NCBI GenBank assembly: GCA_900553155.1
Contig: USCM01000074.1
Location: 1-8,219 of the forward strand
Reading direction: 5' to 3'
DNA from: an uncultured Prevotella sp.
GTDB lineage: Bacteria > Bacteroidota > Bacteroidia > Bacteroidales > Bacteroidaceae
Length of the DNA stretch: 8,219 nt
In this document: positions 6,430 to 8,219 of the stretch, in pieces
How the letters are laid out: each line of letters starts with the position of its first letter
How positions within the stretch are numbered: the stretch's first letter is position 1
Notes under the pieces: generated by a model
Database searches by the model: none
What the model was told of the DNA's origin: nothing
The model's input: only the letters and a program-made list of their open reading frames with translations
Made by a program: the position numbers and the translations under genes

Positions 6430-6557
6430 CTATTGTGGGCTAAGTGCAGCTTGCTGCTCCAATAAAAGGTATGGCGTATGGGTATCGAGAGCTCGCTCTC
6501 GTAAGACCATACGCCATACCTTTTATTGAAACCCGAAGGGTTTTGCCAACAATAGGG
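6428..6557. repeat. Cloverleaf-like palindrome module B
   Basis: The closing stem CCCTATTGT (6428-6436) pairs with 6549-6557 (9 of 9), then GGC/GCC beyond one mismatch. Inside are a hairpin GCAGC-TT-GCTGC (6446-6457), a long arm 6461-6481/6507-6527 (21 of 21) tipped by CGAGAGC-TC-GCTCTCG (6486-6501), and a hairpin AAACCC-GAA-GGGTTT (6529-6543). The layout copies module A with different stem sequences and the same tip. Confidence 0.75.
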
Positions 6558-6660
6558 GGTTTTGTCGGTTTTTGTAAAAGCCCTGCCATATACTAACAGA
6601 AAGAGTCTCCACGATAAACTGCAATTTACACTTCTGTCACTCCATATTCCAGATGAACCT

Positions 6661-6838
6661 TTTTTATTGTAGGTTGTATAGATTATGGCGGATAGGCTGG
6701 CACATAAGGCCGATTTCGCGGCGATGTAACAGCCATGCTTTGTATTGAAAATCAGACACTTGCGGCATTAAAAGGCAGCAAATGCCACTTTGCCACTTGA
6801 ATACAAAAAATAAATCAATAGTGATGTATATATAAGAA
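6661..6838. other. AT-rich spacer after the broken ATPase gene
   Basis: I see no gene here. There is an 8-bp inverted repeat (TTTGTATT 6739-6746 with 6800-6807) and a GGCATT/AATGCC pairing inside it. These might act as a weak terminator for the ATPase gene, but neither has a convincing T-run. Confidence 0.35.
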
Positions 6839-8123
6839 TCACACTAATTCTTCAGACAAGGCAAACAACATATACAAGGGTATATTGATAATGCCCTCTT
6901 CCTCACTCCTTGTATACGGCAGCAAACTGGTACGCAAGGACCATTTAGGCATGTACTTCTGCCTGTAGACCTTAAGACTTTTGGCGTTCATTGTTATTCC
7001 TGCCTTGCACTCTAAAGGATACACCTCCATTCCGTCTGATATTAGGAAGTCTACTTCGGCAGATGATGACGAGGTCCAATAAAAATTAGTTTGTAAGCGC
7101 TTGAAGAGCTGCAGCTCTTGACACACATACTGTTCGGTAAGCGCACCCTTGAACTCCTCAAATATCCTACTTCCTTCAAGTATAACCTTAGGAGACACTC
7201 CACTCATACATCTCAACAAAGCTTTTCAAGTCGGCATAAGCCTTGAGCGGTACATCCGGCTTACTGATATTGTATGTACGTATAATCTCACCTGCATCGC
7301 TAAGCCACATCAGAGAGTCTTCATACTCTCTTGCTCTGGCGCCCTCACGAACAAGACCATAAACAAACTTCTTGTTTTCCTTTGCAAGCTGCGAAGGAAT
7401 ACTATCCCACACATACCTTATCTTTTCAATCATTTGCCGTGGAGCGTGTTTGGAGAAGTCGTTCTCGTAAGCTGCCACCAACTGCCTCTGCACATCATCG
7501 ACCGCGAAGAAGTCGTGGGTATCCAACCACTTCAACACCGCAGAGGGCATACCGCCAACAACAAAGTATTTCTTTAGATAATCCGTAAGCTTTTCGGCAA
7601 ATGCATCAAGGTCACGATGTCCACCCTTCAAGACATAATCAAGCAGCATGGCTTCTCCATTAGCAAGCAGAAACTCACGAAAAGAAAGTGGATAAAGGTC
7701 AAGAAATTCCACCTTTCCAACCGGAAAAGATGTACCTTCGTGCAAAGCCACTCCCAACAGCGAGCCTGCACAGCATATAGCATACTCTGGCGCTTCCTCG
7801 GCAAAATACTTCAACGACGTTAAGGCACGAGGCATCTCCTGCACCTCGTCAAATATTAACAGCGTATCTTCCGGATTAATCTTTCTGCCAGAATAAACCG
7901 ACAACTGCTCCATGATGCGTTGTGGCGACAGCGTACCCTCGAATATTGCGCCTAACACATCTTTCTGCTCAAAGTTGATATAGCATACATCCTTAAAGTA
8001 TTTCTTGCCGAAATCCTTAAGCAACCACGTCTTGCCTACCTGCCTTGCACCTCGGAGAATTAGAGGTTTGCGGTCGGATTTATCCTTCCATTTATGCAAC
8101 TCGTCTATTAGTAATCTTTCCAT
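6839..8123 (-). pseudogene. AAA_14/DUF4143 ATP-binding protein, broken by a frame change near 7219
   Basis: The first part (8123 to about 7218) has Walker A GARQVGKT (25-32), Walker B LLIFDEVQ (88-95) and sensor CCAGSLLG (117-124), as in AAA_14 ATPases. The second part (to 6839, another frame) carries the DUF4143 end, with EFKGALTEQYVCQEL and a nuclease-like SAEVDFLI...PLECKAG pattern. Family members are usually one chain of about 400 aa. Here LKSF is followed at once by LLRCMSGVSPKVILEG; the usual short hydrophobic KL.LLDVG-type segment is missing. A loss of about 26 bp would explain both the gap and the shift. The first frame ends 11 codons later. The true start is ATG 8123, not the in-frame ATG at 8162, because the promoter's -7 box lies between them. 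The cellular role of intact members is unsettled. Confidence 0.82.
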
Positions 8124-8140
8124 ATCTATTCCATTTTCTG

Positions 8141-8170
8141 CAAAGATACTAATAATCAGCATATTAACAA
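8141..8170 (-). promoter_or_regulatory. Bacteroidota-type promoter for the ATPase gene
   Basis: On the minus strand TTG (8170-8168), 19 bases, then TATCTTTG (8148-8141) match the consensus. The transcript would start near 8135, giving a leader of only about 10-15 nt before the ATG at 8123. This decides the start codon. Confidence 0.75.
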
Positions 8171-8173
8171 TGC

Positions 8174-8219
8174 ATTATCACATTTTCGGCACGACTTTTA
8201 ACTACTATTATCACATTTT
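8174..8219. repeat. Pair of 13-bp direct repeats upstream of the ATPase promoter
   Basis: ATTATCACATTTT occurs at 8174-8186 and again at 8207-8219, 33 bp apart (about three helical turns). The first copy adjoins the promoter. It may be a regulator site, or part of a longer array beyond the window edge. Confidence 0.5.

Larger units (their letters stand above)
6116..6660. mobile_element. Non-coding palindromic element with terminal inverted repeats (MITE-like)
   Basis: The ends are inverted copies. AGGTTCATC at 6116 recurs on the minus strand from 6660, and the likeness continues inward through AGTGA and TTATCG. It ends in a strong block, 6173-6199 against 6568-6594, with 26 of 27 matching. 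Together the arms are about 85-93 bp, with gaps. Immediately inside, AAAACCCC (6204-6211) faces GGGGTTTT (6556-6563). The interior is almost wholly made of further palindromes, listed separately, and has no credible ORF or tRNA/rRNA. Both outer ends abut short T-runs, so a target-site duplication cannot be resolved. It could be a transposon-derived miniature element, a replication or transfer origin, or a structured transcript. No transposase is visible in the window. Confidence 0.6.

Noticed and set aside
6839..7219. Separate 126-aa gene
   Set aside because: It begins at a TTG in mid-domain and reads as the DUF4143 end of the upstream ATPase; best treated as the second half of a broken gene.
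8124..8162. ATPase start at ATG 8162
   Set aside because: The promoter -7 box (8141-8148) lies inside this extension, and the family begins with MERLL-like sequence at 8123.

Overview
The window looks like a chromosomal accessory region of a member of Bacteroidota, most likely order Bacteroidales. Three promoters match the phylum's TTG/TTTG-N19-20-TAnnTTTG consensus. Starts lack Shine-Dalgarno sequences and sit in A-rich leaders. The protein families also fit: a VirE-like DUF3874 protein, a DUF6078-like protein, a PEGA outer-membrane protein and an AAA_14/DUF4143 ATPase. All supportable genes lie on the minus strand.

Layout, from right to left (direction of transcription): (1) 8219-6839 holds a pair of 13-bp direct repeats, a promoter, and an AAA_14/DUF4143 ATPase gene broken by a frame change that fits a small deletion of about 26 bp. 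(2) 6660-6116 is a non-coding element with imperfect terminal inverted repeats of about 85-93 bp. It is packed with nested palindromes: two cloverleaf-like modules share the same arm tip, CGAGAGC-NN-GCTCTCG, on different stems, and a 20-bp perfect stem lies between them. (3) 6097-4286 holds a good promoter, a cysteine-rich DUF6078-like gene, a leader with three 22-bp-period repeats, and a stand-alone VirE-like P-loop ATPase. A long hairpin follows at 4202-4246, and a degenerate half copy of the 6116 repeat lies at 4064-4135. (4) 4020-3593 is a promoter and terminator bracketing an apparently non-coding RNA of about 390 nt, with at least nine nested stems forming a long rod. (5) 3591-1 is a tightly packed envelope operon: VanZ-like membrane protein (start codon unresolved), 63-aa lipoprotein, PD40 propeller lipoprotein (one-base frameshift near its 3' end), PEGA plus beta-barrel outer-membrane protein, and a lipoprotein running off the left edge.

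Functional reading (inference): the envelope operon probably builds an outer-membrane or periplasmic assembly, with lipoproteins tethered next to a small barrel. The ATPase, VirE-like gene and palindromic element look like mobile or genome-plasticity cargo. The two undescribed-looking items are the rod-shaped RNA at 3593-3982 and the palindrome element at 6116-6660. They share an 18/20 motif in inverted orientation (3604-3623 and 6594-6613). I could not run folding or database searches, so the novelty of both is unproven.
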